Shown here: one piece after another, positions 46,996 to 60,335 of the stretch
Position numbering within the stretch: position 1 is the first letter of the stretch
Layout: each line of letters begins with the position of its first letter
NCBI GenBank assembly: GCA_030762175.1
Contig: CM060834.1
Span: forward strand, 64,275,501-64,339,500
DNA: 64,000 nt
Reading direction: 5' to 3'
Source: Metallyticus violacea
Taxonomy: Eukaryota > Arthropoda > Insecta > Mantodea > Metallyticidae
Position numbers and translations under genes: made by a program
Notes under the pieces: model-generated
The model's input: only the letters and a program-made list of their open reading frames with translations
The model's database searches: none
Told to the model about the DNA's origin: nothing

Positions 46996-49900
46996 TTTGA
47001 ATAGCCTCAGACAAGCATATTATGCGCAAAGAATCTCGAAAAGAAAAAAAATTTTTTTCTAAGTTTGGAAACTTCCTTAGAATCACTTTTTTTCCATTCT
47101 TATTTGAGATAACTTGATCTCTTTCATTATACTAGTTTGATAGCCTTAGACAAGCATATTATGCGCAAAGAATCTCGAAAAGAAAAAAATTTTTTTTCGA
47201 AGTTTGGAAACTTCGTTAGAATCACTTTTTTTCCGTTCTTATTTAAGATTACTGGTTCTCTTTCATTATACTAGTTTGATAGCCTCAGACAAGCATATTA
47301 TGCGCAAAGAATCTCGAAAAGAAAAAAATTTTTTTTCGAAGTTTGGAAACTTCGTTAGAATCACTTTTTTCCGTTCTTATTTGAAATAACTTGTTCACTT
47401 TCATTATACTAGTTTGATAGCCTTAGACAAGCATATTATGCGCAAAGAATCTCGAAAAGAAAAAAATTTTTTTTCGAAGTTTGGAAACTTAGTTGGAATC
47501 ACTTTTTTTCCGTTCTTATTTAAGATTACTGGTTCTCTTTCATTATACTAGTTTGATAGCCTCAGACAAGCATATTATGCGCAAAGAATGTCGAAAAGAA
47601 AAAAATTTTATTTCGAAGTTTGGAAACTTCGTTAGAATCACTTTTTTTCCGTTCTTATTTGAGATAACTGGTTCTCTTTCATTATACTAGTTTGATAGCC
47701 TTAGACAAGCATATTATGCGCAAAGAATCTCGAAAAGAAAAAAAATTTTTTTCGAAGTTTGGAAACTTCGTTAGAATCACTTTTTTTCCGTTCTTATTTA
47801 AGATTACTGGTTCTCTTTCATTATACTAGTTTGATAGCCTCAGACAAGCACATTATGCGCAAAGAATCTCGAAAAGAAAAAATTTTTTTTTCGAAGTTTG
47901 GAAACTTCGTTAGAATCACTTTTTTTCCGTTGTTATTTGAGATAACTGGTTCTCTTTCATTATACTACTTTGATAGCCTCAGAAAAGCATATTATGCGCA
48001 AAGAATCTCTAAAAGAAAAAATTTTTTTTTCGAAGTTTGGAAACTTCGTTAGAAGCACTTTTTTTCCGTTCTTATTTGAGATAACTGGTTCTCCTTCATT
48101 ATACTAGTTTGATAGCCTCAGAAAAGCATAGGTATGCGCAAAGAATCTCGAAAAGAAAAAAATTTTTTTCGAAGTTTGGAAACTTCGTTAGAATCACTTT
48201 TTTTCCGTTCTTATTTGAGATAACTGGTTCTCTTTCATTATACTAATATGATAGCCTCAGACAAGCATATTATGCGCAAAGAATCTCGAAAAGAATAAAT
48301 TTTTTTTTCGAAGTTTGGAAACTTCCTTAGAATCACTTTTTTTCCATTCTTATTTAAGATTACTGGTTCTCTTTCATTATACTAGTTTGATAGCCTCAGA
48401 CAAGCATATTATGCGCAAAGAATCTCGAAAAGAAAAAAATTTTTTTTCGAAGTTTGGAAACTTCGTTAGAATCACTTTTTTTCCGTTCTTATTTAAGATA
48501 ACTTGTTCTCTTTCATTATACTAGTTTGATAGCCTTAGACAAGCATATTATGCGCAAAGAATCTCGAAAAGAAAAAAATTTTTTTTCGAAGTTTGGAAAC
48601 TTCCTTAGAATCACTTTTTTTCCGTTCTTATTTGAGATAACTGATTCTCTTTCATTATACTTGTTTGATAACCTCAGACAAGCATATTATGCGCAAAGAA
48701 TGTCGAAAAGAAAACAATTTTATTTCGAAGTTTGGAAACTTCGTTAGAATCACTTTTTTTCCGTTCTTATTTGAGATAACTGGTTCTCTTTCATTATACT
48801 AGTTTGATAGCCTCAGAGAAGCATATTATGCGCAAAGAATCTCTAAAAGAAAAAATTTTTTTTTCGAAGTTTGGAAACTTCGTTAGAATCACTTTTTTTC
48901 CGTTCTTATTTGAGATAACTGGTTCTCTTTCATTATACTAGTTTGATAGCCTCAGACAAGCATATTATGCGCAAAGAATCTCGAAAAGAAAAAAATTTTT
49001 TTTCGAAGTTTGGAAACTTCCTTAGAATCACTTTTTTTCCATTCTTATTTAAGATTACTGGTTTTCTTTCATTATACTAGTTTGATAGCCTCAGACAAGC
49101 ATATTATGCGCAAAGAATGTCGAAAAGAAAAAAATTTTATTTCGAAGTTTGGAAACTTCGTTAGAATCACTTTTTTTCCGTTCTTATTTGAGATAACTTG
49201 TTCTCTTTCATTATACTAGTTTGATAGCCTTAGACAAGCATATTATGCGCATAGAATCTCGAAAAGAAAAAAATTTTTTTCGAAGTTTGGAAACTTCGTT
49301 GGAATCACATTTTTTCCGTTCTTATTTAAGATTACTGGTTCTGTTTCATTATACTAGTTTGATAGCCTCAGACAAGCATATTATGCGCAAAGAATGTCGA
49401 AAAGAAAAAAATTTTATTTCGAAGTTTGGAAACTTCGTTAGAATCACTTTTTTTCCGTTCTTATTTGAGATAACTGGTTCTCTTTCATTATACTACTTTG
49501 ATAGCCTCAGAAAAGCATATTATGCGCAAAGAATCTCGAAAAGAAAAATATTTTTTTTCGAAGATTGGAAACCTCGTTAGAATCACTTTTTTTCCGTTCT
49601 TATTTGAGATAACTGGTTCTCTTTCATTATACTAGTTTGATAGCCTCAGACAAGCATATTATGCGCAAAGAATCTCGAAAAGAAAAAAATTTTTTTTCGA
49701 AGTTTGGAAACTTCCTTAGAATCACTTTTTTTCCATTCTTATTTGAGATAACTTGTTCTCTTTCATTATACTTGTTTGATAGCCTTAGACAAGCATATTA
49801 TGCGCAAAGAATCATGAAAAGAAAAAAATTTTTTTCAAAGTTTGGAAACTTCGTTAGGATCACTTTTTTTCCGTTCTTATTTGAGATAACTGGTTCTCTT

Positions 49901-51580
49901 TCATTATACTAGTTTGATAGCCTCAGACAAGCATATTATGCGCAAAGAATCTCGAAAAGAAAAAAATTTTTTTTCGAAGTTTGGAAACTTCCTTAGAATC
50001 ACTTTTTTTCCATTCTTATTTGAGATAACTTGTTCTCTTTCATTATACTTGTTTGATAGCCTTAGACAAGCATATTATGCGCAAAGAATCACGAAAAGAA
50101 AAAAATTTTTTTTCGAAGTTCGGAAACTTCGTTAGAATCACTTTTTTTCCGTTCTTATTTAAGATTACTGGGTCTCTTTCATTATACTAGTTTGATAGCC
50201 TCAGACAAGCATATTATGCGCAAAGAATCTCGAAAAGAAAAAAATTTTTTTTCGAAGTTTGGAAACTTCGTTAGAATCACTTTTTTTCCGTTCTTATTTG
50301 AGATAACTTGTTCTCTTTCATTATACTAGTTTGATAGCCTTAGACAACCATATTATGCGCAAAGAATCTCGAAAAGAAAAAAATTTTTTTTCGAAGTTTG
50401 GAAACTTCGTTAGAATCACTTTTTTTCCGTTCTTATTTAAGATTACTGGTTCTCTTTCATTATACTAGTTTGATAGCCTCAGACAAGCATATTATGCGCA
50501 AAGAATCTCGAAAAGAAAAAAATTTTTTTTCGAAGATTGGAAACTTCGTTAGAATCACTTTTTTTCCGTTCTTATTTGAGATAACTTGTTCTCTTTCATT
50601 ATACTAGTTTGATAGCCTTAGACAAGCATATTATGCGCAAAGAATCTCGAAAAGAAAAAAATTTTTTTTCGAAGTTTGGAAACTTCGTTAGAATCACTTT
50701 TTTTCCGTTCTTATTTAAGATTACTGGTTCTCTTTCATTATACTAGTTTGATAGCCTCAGACAAGCATATTATGCGCAAAGAATCTCGAAAAGAAAAAAA
50801 TTTTTTTTCGAAGTTTGGAAACTTCGTTAGAATCACTTTTTTTCCGTTCTAATTTGAGATAACTTGTTCTCTTTCATTATACTAGTTTGATAGCCTTGGA
50901 CCAGCATATTATGCGCAAAGAATCTCGAAAAGAAAAAAATTTTTTTTCGAAGTTTGGAAACTTCCTTAGAATCACTTTTTTTCCATTCTTATTTGAGATA
51001 ACTTGTTCTCTTTCATTATACTTGTTTGATAGCCTTAGACAAGCATATTATGCGCAAAGAATCTCGAAAAGAAAAAAATTTTTTTTCGAAGTTTGGAAAC
51101 TTCCTTAGAATCACTTTTTTTCCATTCTTATTTGAGATAACTTGTTCTCTTTCATTATACTAGTTTGATAGCCTCAGACAAGCATATTATGCGCAAAGAA
51201 TCTCGAAAAGAAAAAAATTTTTTTTCGAAGTTGTGAAACTTCGTTAGAATCACTTTTTTTCCGTTCTTATTTAAGATAACTTGTTCTCTTTCATTATACT
51301 AGTTTGATAGCCTTAGACAAGAATATTATGCGCAAAGAATCTCGAAAAGAAAAAAATTTTTTTTCGAAGTTTGGAAACTTCGTTAGAATCACTTTTTTTC
51401 CGTTCTTATTTAAGATAACTTGTTCTCTTTCATTATACTAGTTTGATAGTCTTAGACAAGCATATTATGCGCAAAGAATCTCGAAAAGAAAAAAATTTTT
51501 TTTCGAAGTTTGGAAACTTCGTTAGAATTACTTTTTTTCCGTTCTTATTTGAGATAACTGGTTCTCTTTCATTATACTAG
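46996..51580 (+). repeat. Long-range copy of 31398-36261 (4,585 bp)
   Basis: Follows the same order as 31398-36261 with offsets stepping from 15,598 to 15,458 to 15,319, i.e. two monomers fewer. Rare variants AATCATG (about 49812), ACTGGGTC (50170), GACAACCAT (50346), TTCTAATTTGAG (50848), TTGGACCAGC (50896), GTTGTGAAAC (51231) and GATAGTCTTAG (51446) all recur in order. It continues past the end of the 3,890-bp duplication, so the source was copy 2 or its ancestor with right flank. Confidence 0.88.
48108..48246 (+). repeat. GGTATGCG monomer without a preceding 78-bp unit, 1
   Basis: Carries CAGAAAAGCATAGGTATGCG, a blend of the CAGAAAAGCATA class and the ATAGGTATGCG scar. It follows a GTTCTCC monomer directly, in the place where HOR-A has the 78-bp unit. 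Confidence 0.9.
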
Positions 51581-52692
51581 TTTGATAGCCTCAGACAAGC
51601 ATATTATGCGCAAAGAATCTCGAAAAGAAAAAAATTTTTTTTCGAAGTTTGGAAACTTCCTTAGAATCACTTTTTTTCCATTCTTATTTGAGATAACTTG
51701 TTCTCTTTCATTATACTTGTTTGATAGCCTCAGACAAGCATATTATGCGCAAAGATTGTCGAAAAGAAAAAAAATTTATTTCGAAGTTTGGAAACTTCGT
51801 TAGAATCGCTTTTTTTCCGTTCTTATTTGAGATAACTGGTTCTCTTTCATTATACTAGTTTGATAGCCTCAGAGAAGCATATTATGCGCAAAGAATCTCT
51901 AAAAGAAAAAATTTTTTTTTCGAAGTTTGGAAACTTCGATAGAATCACTTTTTTTCCGTTCTTATTTGAGATAACTGGTTCTCTTTCATTATACTAGTTT
52001 GATAGCCTCAGACAAGCATATTATGCGCAAAGAATCTCGAAAAGAAAAAAATTTTTTTTCGAAGTTTGGAAACTTCCTTAGAATCACTTTTTTTCCATTC
52101 TTATTTAAGATTACTGGTTCTCTTTCATTATACTAGTTTGATAGCCTCAGACAAGCATATTATGCGCAAAGAATCTCGAAAAGAAAAAAAATTTTTTTCG
52201 AAGTTTCGAAACTTCGTTAGAATCACTTTTTTTCCGTTCTTATTTGAGATAACTTGTTCTCTTTCATTATACTAGTTTGATAGCCTTAGACAAGCATATT
52301 ATGCGCAAAGAATCTCGAAAAGAAAAAAATTTTTTTTCGAAGTTTGGAAACTTCGTTGGAATCACATTTTTTCCGTTCTTATTTAAGATTACTGGTTCTC
52401 TTTCATTATACTAGTTTGATAGCCTCAGACAAGCATATTATGCGCAAAGAAAGTCGAAAAGAAAAAAATTTTATTTCGAAGTTTGGAAACTTCGTTAGAA
52501 TCACTTTTTTTCCGTTCTTATTTGAGATAACTGGTTCTCTTTCATTATACTACTTTGATAGCCTCAGAAAAGCATATTATGCGCAAAGAATCTCGAAAAG
52601 AAAAATATTTTTTTTCGAAGATTGGAAACCTCGTTAGAATCACTTTTTTTCCGTTCTTATTTGAGATAACTGGTTCTCTTTCATTATACTAG
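51581..52692 (+). repeat. HOR-B tail (eight monomers, 1,112 bp)
   Basis: Matches 4383-5494 at constant offset 47,198. Private changes include AAGATTGTCG (51753), AGAATCGCTT (51805), CTTCGATAG (51938) and AAAGAAAGTCG (52446). A perfect palindrome lies at 52199-52216. It is followed by the +A monomer, as in most HOR-B copies. Confidence 0.87.
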
Positions 52693-55600
52693 TTTGAATA
52701 GCCTCAGACAAGCATATTATGCGCAAAGAATCTCGAAAAGAAAAAAATTTTTTTTCTAAGTTTGGAAACTTCCTTAGAATCACTTTTTTTCCATTCTTAT
52801 TTGAGATAACTTGATCTCTTTCATTATACTAGTTTGATAGCCTTAGACAAGCATATTATGCGCAAAGAATCTCGAAAAGAAAAAAATTTTTTTTCGAAGT
52901 TTGGAAACTTCGTTAGAATCACTTTTTTTCCGTTCTTATTTGAGATAACTGGTTCTCTTTCATTATACTAGTTTGATAGCCTTAGACAAGCATATTATGC
53001 GCAAAGAATCTCGAAAAGAAAAAAAATTTTTTTCGAAGTTTGGAAACTTCGTTAGAATCACTTTTTTTCCGTTCTTATTTAAGATTACTGGTTCTCTTTC
53101 ATTATACTAGTTTGATAGCCTCAGACAAGCACATTATGCGCAAAGAATCTCGAAAAGAAAAAAATTTTTTTTCGAAGTTTGGAAACTTCGTTAGAATCAC
53201 TTTTTTTCCGTTGTTATTTGAGATAACTTGTTCTCTTTCATTATACTAGTTTGATAGCCTTAGACAAGCATATTATGCGCAAAGAATCTCGAAAAGAAAA
53301 AAATTTTTTTCGAAGTTTGGAAACTTCGTTGGAATCACTTTTTTTCCGTTCTTATTTAAGATTACTGGTTCTCTTTCATTATACTAGTTTGATAGCCTCA
53401 GACAAGCATATTATGCGCAAAGAATGTCGAAAAGAAAAAAATTTTATTTCGAAGTTTGGAAACTTCGTTAGAATCACTTTTTTTCCGTTCTTATTTGAGA
53501 TAACTGGTTCTCTTTCATTATACTAGTTTGATAGCCTCAGAGAAGCATATTATGCGCAAAGAATCTCTAAAAGAAAAAATTTTTTTTTCGAAGTTTGGAA
53601 ACTTCGTTAGAAGCACTTTTTTTCCGTTCTTATTTGAGATAACTGGTTCTCCTTCATTATACTAGTTTGGTAGCCTCAGAAAAGCATAGGTATGCGCAAA
53701 GAATCTCGAAAAGAAAAAAATTTTTTTCGAAGTTTGGAAACTTCGTTAGAATCACTTTTTTTCCGTTCTTATTTGAGATAACTGGTTCTCTTTCATTATA
53801 CTAGTTTGATAGCCTCAGACAAGCATATTATGCGCAAAGAATCTCGAAAAGAATAAAAATTTTTTTCGAAGTTGGAAACTTCCTTAGAATCACTTTTTTT
53901 CCATTCTTATTTAAGATTACTGGTTCTCTTTCATTATACTAGTTTGATAGCCTCAGACAAGCATATTATGCGCAAAGAATCTCGAAAAGAAAAAAATTTT
54001 TTTTCGAAGTTTGGAAACTTCGTTAGAATCACTTTTTTTCCGTTCTTATTTAAGATAACTTGTTCTCTTTCATTATACTAGTTTGATAGCCTTAGACAAG
54101 CATATTATGCGCAAAGAATCTCGAAAAGAAAAAAATTTTTTTTCGAAGTTTGGAAACTTCCTTAGAATCACTTTTTTCCGTTCTTATTTGAGATAACTGG
54201 TTCTCTTTCATTATACTTGTTTGATAACCTCAGACAAGCATATTATGCGCAAAGAATGTCGAAAAGAAAAAAATTTTATTTCGAAGTTTGGAAACTTCGT
54301 TAGAATCACTTTTTTTCCGTTCTTATTTGAGATAACTGGTTCTCTTTCATTATACTAGTTTGATAGCCTCAGAGAAGCATATTATGCGCAAAGAATCTCT
54401 AAAAGAAAAAATTTTTTTTTCGAAGTTTGGAAACTTCGTTAGAATCACTTTTTTTCCGTTCTTATTTGAGATAACTGGTTCTCTTTCATTATACTAGTTT
54501 GATAGCCTCAGACAAGCATATTATGCGCAAAGAATCTCGAAAAGAAAAAAATTTTTTTTCGAAGTTTGGAAACTTCGTTAGAATCACTTTTTTTCCGTTC
54601 TTATTTGAGATAACTTGTTCTCTTTCATTATACTAGTTTGATAGCCTTAGACAAGCATATTATGCGCAAAGAATCTCGAAAAGAAAAAAAATTTTTTTCG
54701 AAGTTTGGAAACTTCGTTGGAATCACATTTTTTCCATTCTTATTTAAGATTACTGGTTCTCTTTCATTATACTAGTTTGATAGCCTCAGACAAGCATATT
54801 ATGCGCAAAGAATGTCGAAAAGAAAAAAATTTTATTTCGAAGTTTGGAAACTTCGTTAGAATCACTTTTTTTCCGTTCTTATTTGAGATAACTGGTTCTC
54901 TTTCATTATACTACTTTGACAGCCTCAGAAAAGCATATTATGCGCAAAGAATCTCGAAAAGAAAAATATTTTTTTTCGAAGATTGGAAACCTCGTTAGAA
55001 TCACTTTTTTTCCGTTCTTATTTGAGATAACTGGTTCTCTTTCATTATACTAGTTTGATAGCCTCAGACAAGCATATTATGCGTAAAGAATCTCGAAAAG
55101 AAAAATATTTTTTTTCTAAGTTTGGAAACTTCCTTAGAATCACTTTTTTTCCATTCTTATTTGAGATAACTTGTTCTCTTTCATTATACTAGTTTGATAG
55201 CCTTAGACAAGCATATTATGCGCAAAGAATCTCGAAAAGAAAAAAATTTTTTTTCGAAGTTTGGAAACTTCCTTAGAATCACTTTTTTTCCATTCTTATT
55301 TAAGATTACTGGTTCTCTTTCATTATACTAGTTTGATAGCCTCAGACAAGCATATTATGCACAAAGAATCTCGAAAAGAAAAAAATTTTTTTTCGAAGTT
55401 TGGAAACTTCGTTAGAATCACTTTTTTTCCGTTCTTATTTGAGATAACTTGTACTCTTTCACTATACTAGTTTGATAGCCTTAGACAAGCATATTATGCG
55501 CAAAGAATCTCGAAAAGAAAAAAATTTTTTTTCGAAGTTTGGAAACTTCGTTGGAATCACATTTTTTCCGTTCTTATTTAAGATTACTGGTTCTCTTTCA

Positions 55601-55887
55601 TTATACTAGTTTGATAGCCTCAGACAAGCATATTATGCGCAAAGAATGTCGAAAAGAAAAAAATTTTATTTCGAAGTTTGGAAACTTCGTTAGAATCACT
55701 TTTTTTCCGTTCTTATTTGAGATAACTGGTTCTCTTTCATTATACTACTTTGATAGCCTCAGAAAAGCATATTATGCGCAAAGAATCTCGAAAAGAAAAA
55801 TATTTTTTTTCGAAGATTGGAAACCTCGTTAGAATCACTTTTTTTCCGTTCTTATTTGAGATAACTGGTTCTCTTTCATTATACTAG
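52693..55887 (+). repeat. ~3.1-kb unit 1 (3,195 bp)
   Basis: Runs from one +A monomer to the next. It contains a CACATTATG/CCGTTGTTA pair, one GGTATGCG monomer (53666-53804), a shortened CGAAGTTGG monomer near 53867, and a HOR-B-like end with the ACTACTTTG/GATTGG class. The private CTTTGACAGCC lies near 54914. Confidence 0.82.
53666..53804 (+). repeat. GGTATGCG monomer without a preceding 78-bp unit, 2
   Basis: Same blend; begins TTTGGTAGCC, a change shared with 60197. Confidence 0.9.
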
Positions 55888-58800
55888 TTTGAATAGCCTC
55901 AGACAAGCATATTATGCGCAAAGAATCTCGAAAAGAAAAAAATTTTTTTTCTAAGTTTGGAAACTTCCTTAGAATCACTTTTTTTCCATTCTTATTTGAG
56001 ATAACTTGATCTCTTTCATTATACTAGTTTGATAGCCTTAGACAAGCATATTATGCGCAAAGAATCTCGAAAATAAAAAATTTTTTTTCTAAGTTTGGAA
56101 ACTTCGTTAGAATCACTTTTTTTCCGTTCTTATTTAAGATTACTGGTTCTCTTTCATTATACTAGTTTGATAGCCTCAGACAAGCATATTATGCGCAAAG
56201 AATCTCGAAAAGAAAAAAATTTTTTTTCGAAGTTTGGAAACTTCGTTAGAATCACTTTTTTTCCGTTCTTATTTGAGATAACTTGTTCTCTTTCATTATA
56301 CTAGTTTGATAGCCTTAGACAAGCATATTATGCGCAAAGAATCTCGAAAAGAAAAAAATTTTTTTTCGAAGTTTGGAAACTTAGTTGGAATCACTTTTTT
56401 TCCGTTCTTATTTAAGATTACTGGTTCTCTTTCATTATACTAGTTTGATAGCCTCAGACAAGCATATTATGCGCAAAGAATGTCGAAAAGAAAAAAATTT
56501 TATTTCGAAGTTTGGAAACTTCGTTAGAATCACTTTTTTTCCGTTCTTATTTGAGATAACTGGTTCTCTTTCATTATACTAGTTTGATAGCCTTAGACAA
56601 GCATATTATGCGCAAAGAATCTCGAAAAGAAAAAAAATTTTTTTCGAAGTTTGGAAACTTCGTTAGAATCACTTTTTTTCCGTTCTTATTTAAGATTACT
56701 GGTTCTCTTTCATTATACTAGTTTGATAGCCTCAGACAAGCACATTATGCGCAAAGAATCTCGAAAAGAAAAAAATTTTTTTTCGAAGTTTGGAAACTTC
56801 GTTAGAATCACTTTTTTTCCGTTGTTATTTGAGATAACTTGTTCTCTTTCATTATACTAGTTTGATAGCCTTAGACAAGCATATTATGCGCAAAGAATCT
56901 CTAAAAGAAAAAAATTTTTTTTCGAAGTTTGGAAACTTCGTTGGAATCACTTTTTTTCCGTTCTTATTTAAGACTACTGGTTCTCTTTCATTATACTAGT
57001 TTGATAGCCTCAGACAAGCATATTATGCGCAAAGAATGTCGAAAAGAAAAAAATTTTATTTCGAAGTTTGGAAACTTCGTTAGAATCACTTTTTTTCCGT
57101 TCTTATTTGAGATAACTGGTTCTCTTTCATTATACTAGTTTGATAGCCTCAGAGAAGCATATTATGCGCAAAGAATCTCTAAAAGAAAAAATTTTTTTTT
57201 CGAAGTTTGGAAACTTCGTTAGAAGCACTTTTTTTCCGTTCTTATTTGAGATAACTGGTTCTCCTTCATTATACTAGTTTGATAGCCTCAGAAAAGCATA
57301 GGTATGCGCAAAGAATCTCGAAAAGAAAAAAATTTTTTTCGAAGTTTGGAAACTTCGTTAGAATCACTTTTTTTCCGTTCTTATTTGAGATAACTGGTTC
57401 TCTTTCATTATACTAGTTTGATAGCCTCAGACAAGCATATTATGCGCAAAGAATCTCGAAAAGAATAAAATTTTTTTTCGAAGTTTGGAAACTTCCTTAG
57501 AATCACTTTTTTTCCATTCTTATTTAAGATTACTGGTTCTCTTTCATTATACTAGTTTGATAGCCTCAGACAAGCATATTATGCGCAAAGAATCTCGAAA
57601 AGAAAAAAAATTTTTTTCGAAGTTTGGAAACTTCGTTAGAATCACTTTTTTTCCGTTCTTATTTAAGATAACTTGTTCTCTTTCATTATACTAGTTTGAT
57701 AGCCTTAGACAAGCATATTATGCGCAAAGAATCTCGAAAAGAAAAAAATTTTTTTTCGAAGTTTGGAAACTTCCTTAGAATCACTTTTTTTCCGTTCTTA
57801 TTTGAGATAACTGGTTCTCTTTCATTATACTTGTTTGATAACCTCAGACAAGCATATTATGCGCAAAGAATCTCGAAAAGAAAAAAATTTTTTTTCGAAG
57901 TTTGGAAACTTCCTTAGAATCACTTTTTTTCCATTCTTATTTAAGATTACTGGTTCTCTTTCATTATACTAGTTTGATAGCCTCAGACAAGCATATTATG
58001 CGCAAAGAATCTCGAAAAGAAAAAAATTTTTTTTCGAAGTTTGGAAACTTCGTTAGAATCACTTTTTTTCCGTTCTTATTTGAGATAACTTGTTCTCTTT
58101 CATTATACTAGTTTGATAGCCTTAGACAAGCATATTATGCGCATAGAATCTCGAAAAGAAAAAAATTTTTTTTCGAAGTTTGGAAACTTCGTTGGAATCA
58201 CAATTTTTCCGTTCTTATTTAAGATTACTGGTTCTCTTTCATTATACTAGTTTGATAGCCTCAGACAAGCATATTATGCGCAAAGAATGTCGAAAAGAAA
58301 AAAATTTTATTTCGAAGTTTGGAAACTTCGTTAGAATCACTTTTTTTCCGTTCTTATTTGAGATATCTGGTTCTCTTTCATTATACTAGTTTGATAGCCT
58401 CAGACAAGCATATTATGCGCAAAGAATCTCGAAAAGAAAAAAAATTTTTTTCGAAGTTTCGAAACTTCGTTAGAATCACTTTTTTTCCGTTCTTATTTGA
58501 GATAACTTGTTCTCTTTCATTATACTAGTTTGATAGCCTTAGACAAGCATATTATGCGCAAAGAATCTCGAAAAGAAAAAAATTTTTTTTCGAAGTTTGG
58601 AAACTTCGTTGGAATCACATTTTTTCCGTTCTTATTTAAGATTACTGGTTCTCTTTCATTATACTAGTTTGATAGCCTCAGACAAGCATATTATGCGCAA
58701 AGAATGTCGAAAAGAAAAAAATTTTATTTCGAAGTTTGGAAACTTCGTTAGAATCACTTTTTTTCCGTTCTTATTTGAGATAACTGGTTCTCTTTCATTA

Positions 58801-58945
58801 TACTACTTTGATAGCCTCAGAAAAGCATATTATGCGCAAAGAATCTCGAAAAGAAAAATATTTTTTTTCGAAGATTGGAAACCTCGTTAGAATCACTTTT
58901 TTTCCGTTCTTATTTGAGATAACTGGTTCTCTTTCATTATACTAG
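55888..58945 (+). repeat. ~3.1-kb unit 2 (3,058 bp)
   Basis: Same scheme, one monomer shorter than unit 1. Landmarks 56095, 56385 and 56651 recur at +3,059 bp. It contains the GGTATGCG monomer 57278-57416 and the palindrome 58452-58469. Confidence 0.82.
57278..57416 (+). repeat. GGTATGCG monomer without a preceding 78-bp unit, 3
   Basis: Same blend, in ~3.1-kb unit 2; keeps TTTGATAGCC. Confidence 0.9.
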
Positions 58946-59919
58946 TTTGAATAGCCTCAGACAAGCATATTATGCGCAAAGAATCTCGAAAAGAAAAAAA
59001 TTTTTTTTCTAAGTTTGGAAACTTCCTTAGAATCACTTTTTTTCCATTCTTATTTGAGATAACTTGATCTCTTTCATTATACTAGTTTGATAGCCTTAGA
59101 CAAGCATATTATGCGCAAAGAATCTCGAAAAGAAAAAAATTTTTTTTCGAAGTTTGGAAACTTCGTTAGAATCACTTTTTTTCCGTTCTTATTTAAGATT
59201 ATTGGTTCTCTTTCATTATACTAGTTTGATAGCCTCAGACAAGCATATTATGCGCAAAGAATCTCGAAAAGAAAAAATTTTTTTTTCGAAGTTTGGAAAC
59301 TTCGTTAGAATCACTTTTTTTCCGTTCTTATTTGAGATAACTTGTTCTCTTTCATTATACTAGTTTGATAGCCTTAGACAAGCATATTATGCGCAAAGAA
59401 TCTCGAAAAGAAAAAAATTTTTTTTCGAAGTTTGGAAACTTAGTTGGAATCACTTTTTTTCCGTTCTTATTTAAGATTACTGGTTCTCTTTCATTATACT
59501 AGTTGGATAGCCTCAGACAAGCATATTATGCGCAAAGAATGTCGAAAAGAAAAAAATTTTATTTCGAAGTTTGGAAACATCGTTAGAATCACTTTTTTTC
59601 CGTTCTTATTTGAGATAACTGGTTCTCTTTCATTATACTAGTTTGATAGCCTTAGACAAGCATATTATGCGCAAAGAATCTCGAAAAGAAAAAAAATTTT
59701 TTTCGAAGTTTGGAAACTTCGTTAGAATCACTTTTTTTCCGTTCTTATTTAAGATTACTGGTTCTCTTTCATTATACTAGTTTGATAGCCTCAGACAAGC
59801 ACATTATGCGCAAAGAATCTCGAAAAGAAAAAAATTTTTTTTCGAAGTTTGGAAACTTCGTTAGAATCACTTTTTTTCCGTTGTTATTTGAGATAACTTG
59901 TTCTCTTTCATTATACTAG

Positions 59920-60057
59920 TTTGATAGCCTTAGACAAGCATATTATGCGCAAAGAATGTCGAAAAGAAAAAAATTTTTTTCGAAGTTTGGAAACTTCGTT
60001 GGAATCACTTTTTTTCCGTTCTTATTTGAGATAACTGGGTCTCTTTCATTATACTAG
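59920..60057 (+). repeat. Chimeric monomer at a one-monomer deletion
   Basis: Begins as the AATGTCG class but lacks its usual ATTTTATTTCG, carries GTTGG, and ends GAGATAACTGGGTC. In the corresponding place of unit 2 (about 56862-57138) two separate monomers stand. Spacing to the next shared landmark drops from 3,059 to 2,918 bp. Confidence 0.82.
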
Positions 60058-60196
60058 TTTGATAGCCTCAGAGAAGCATATTATGCGCAAAGAATCTCTA
60101 AAAGAAAAAATTTTTTTTTCGAAGTTTGGAAACTTCGTTAGAAGCACTTTTTTTCCGTTCTTATTTGAGATAACTGGTTCTCCTTCATTATACTAG

Positions 60197-60335
60197 TTTG
60201 GTAGCCTCAGAAAAGCATAGGTATGCGCAAAGAATCTCGAAAAGAAAAAAATTTTTTTCGAAGTTTGGAAACTTCGTTAGAATCACTTTTTTTCCGTTCT
60301 TATTTGAGATAACTGGTTCTCTTTCATTATACTAG
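60197..60335 (+). repeat. GGTATGCG monomer without a preceding 78-bp unit, 4
   Basis: Same blend, TTTGGTAGCC form. It is followed by the short-dyad CGAAGTTGG monomer, as at 53805. Confidence 0.9.
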
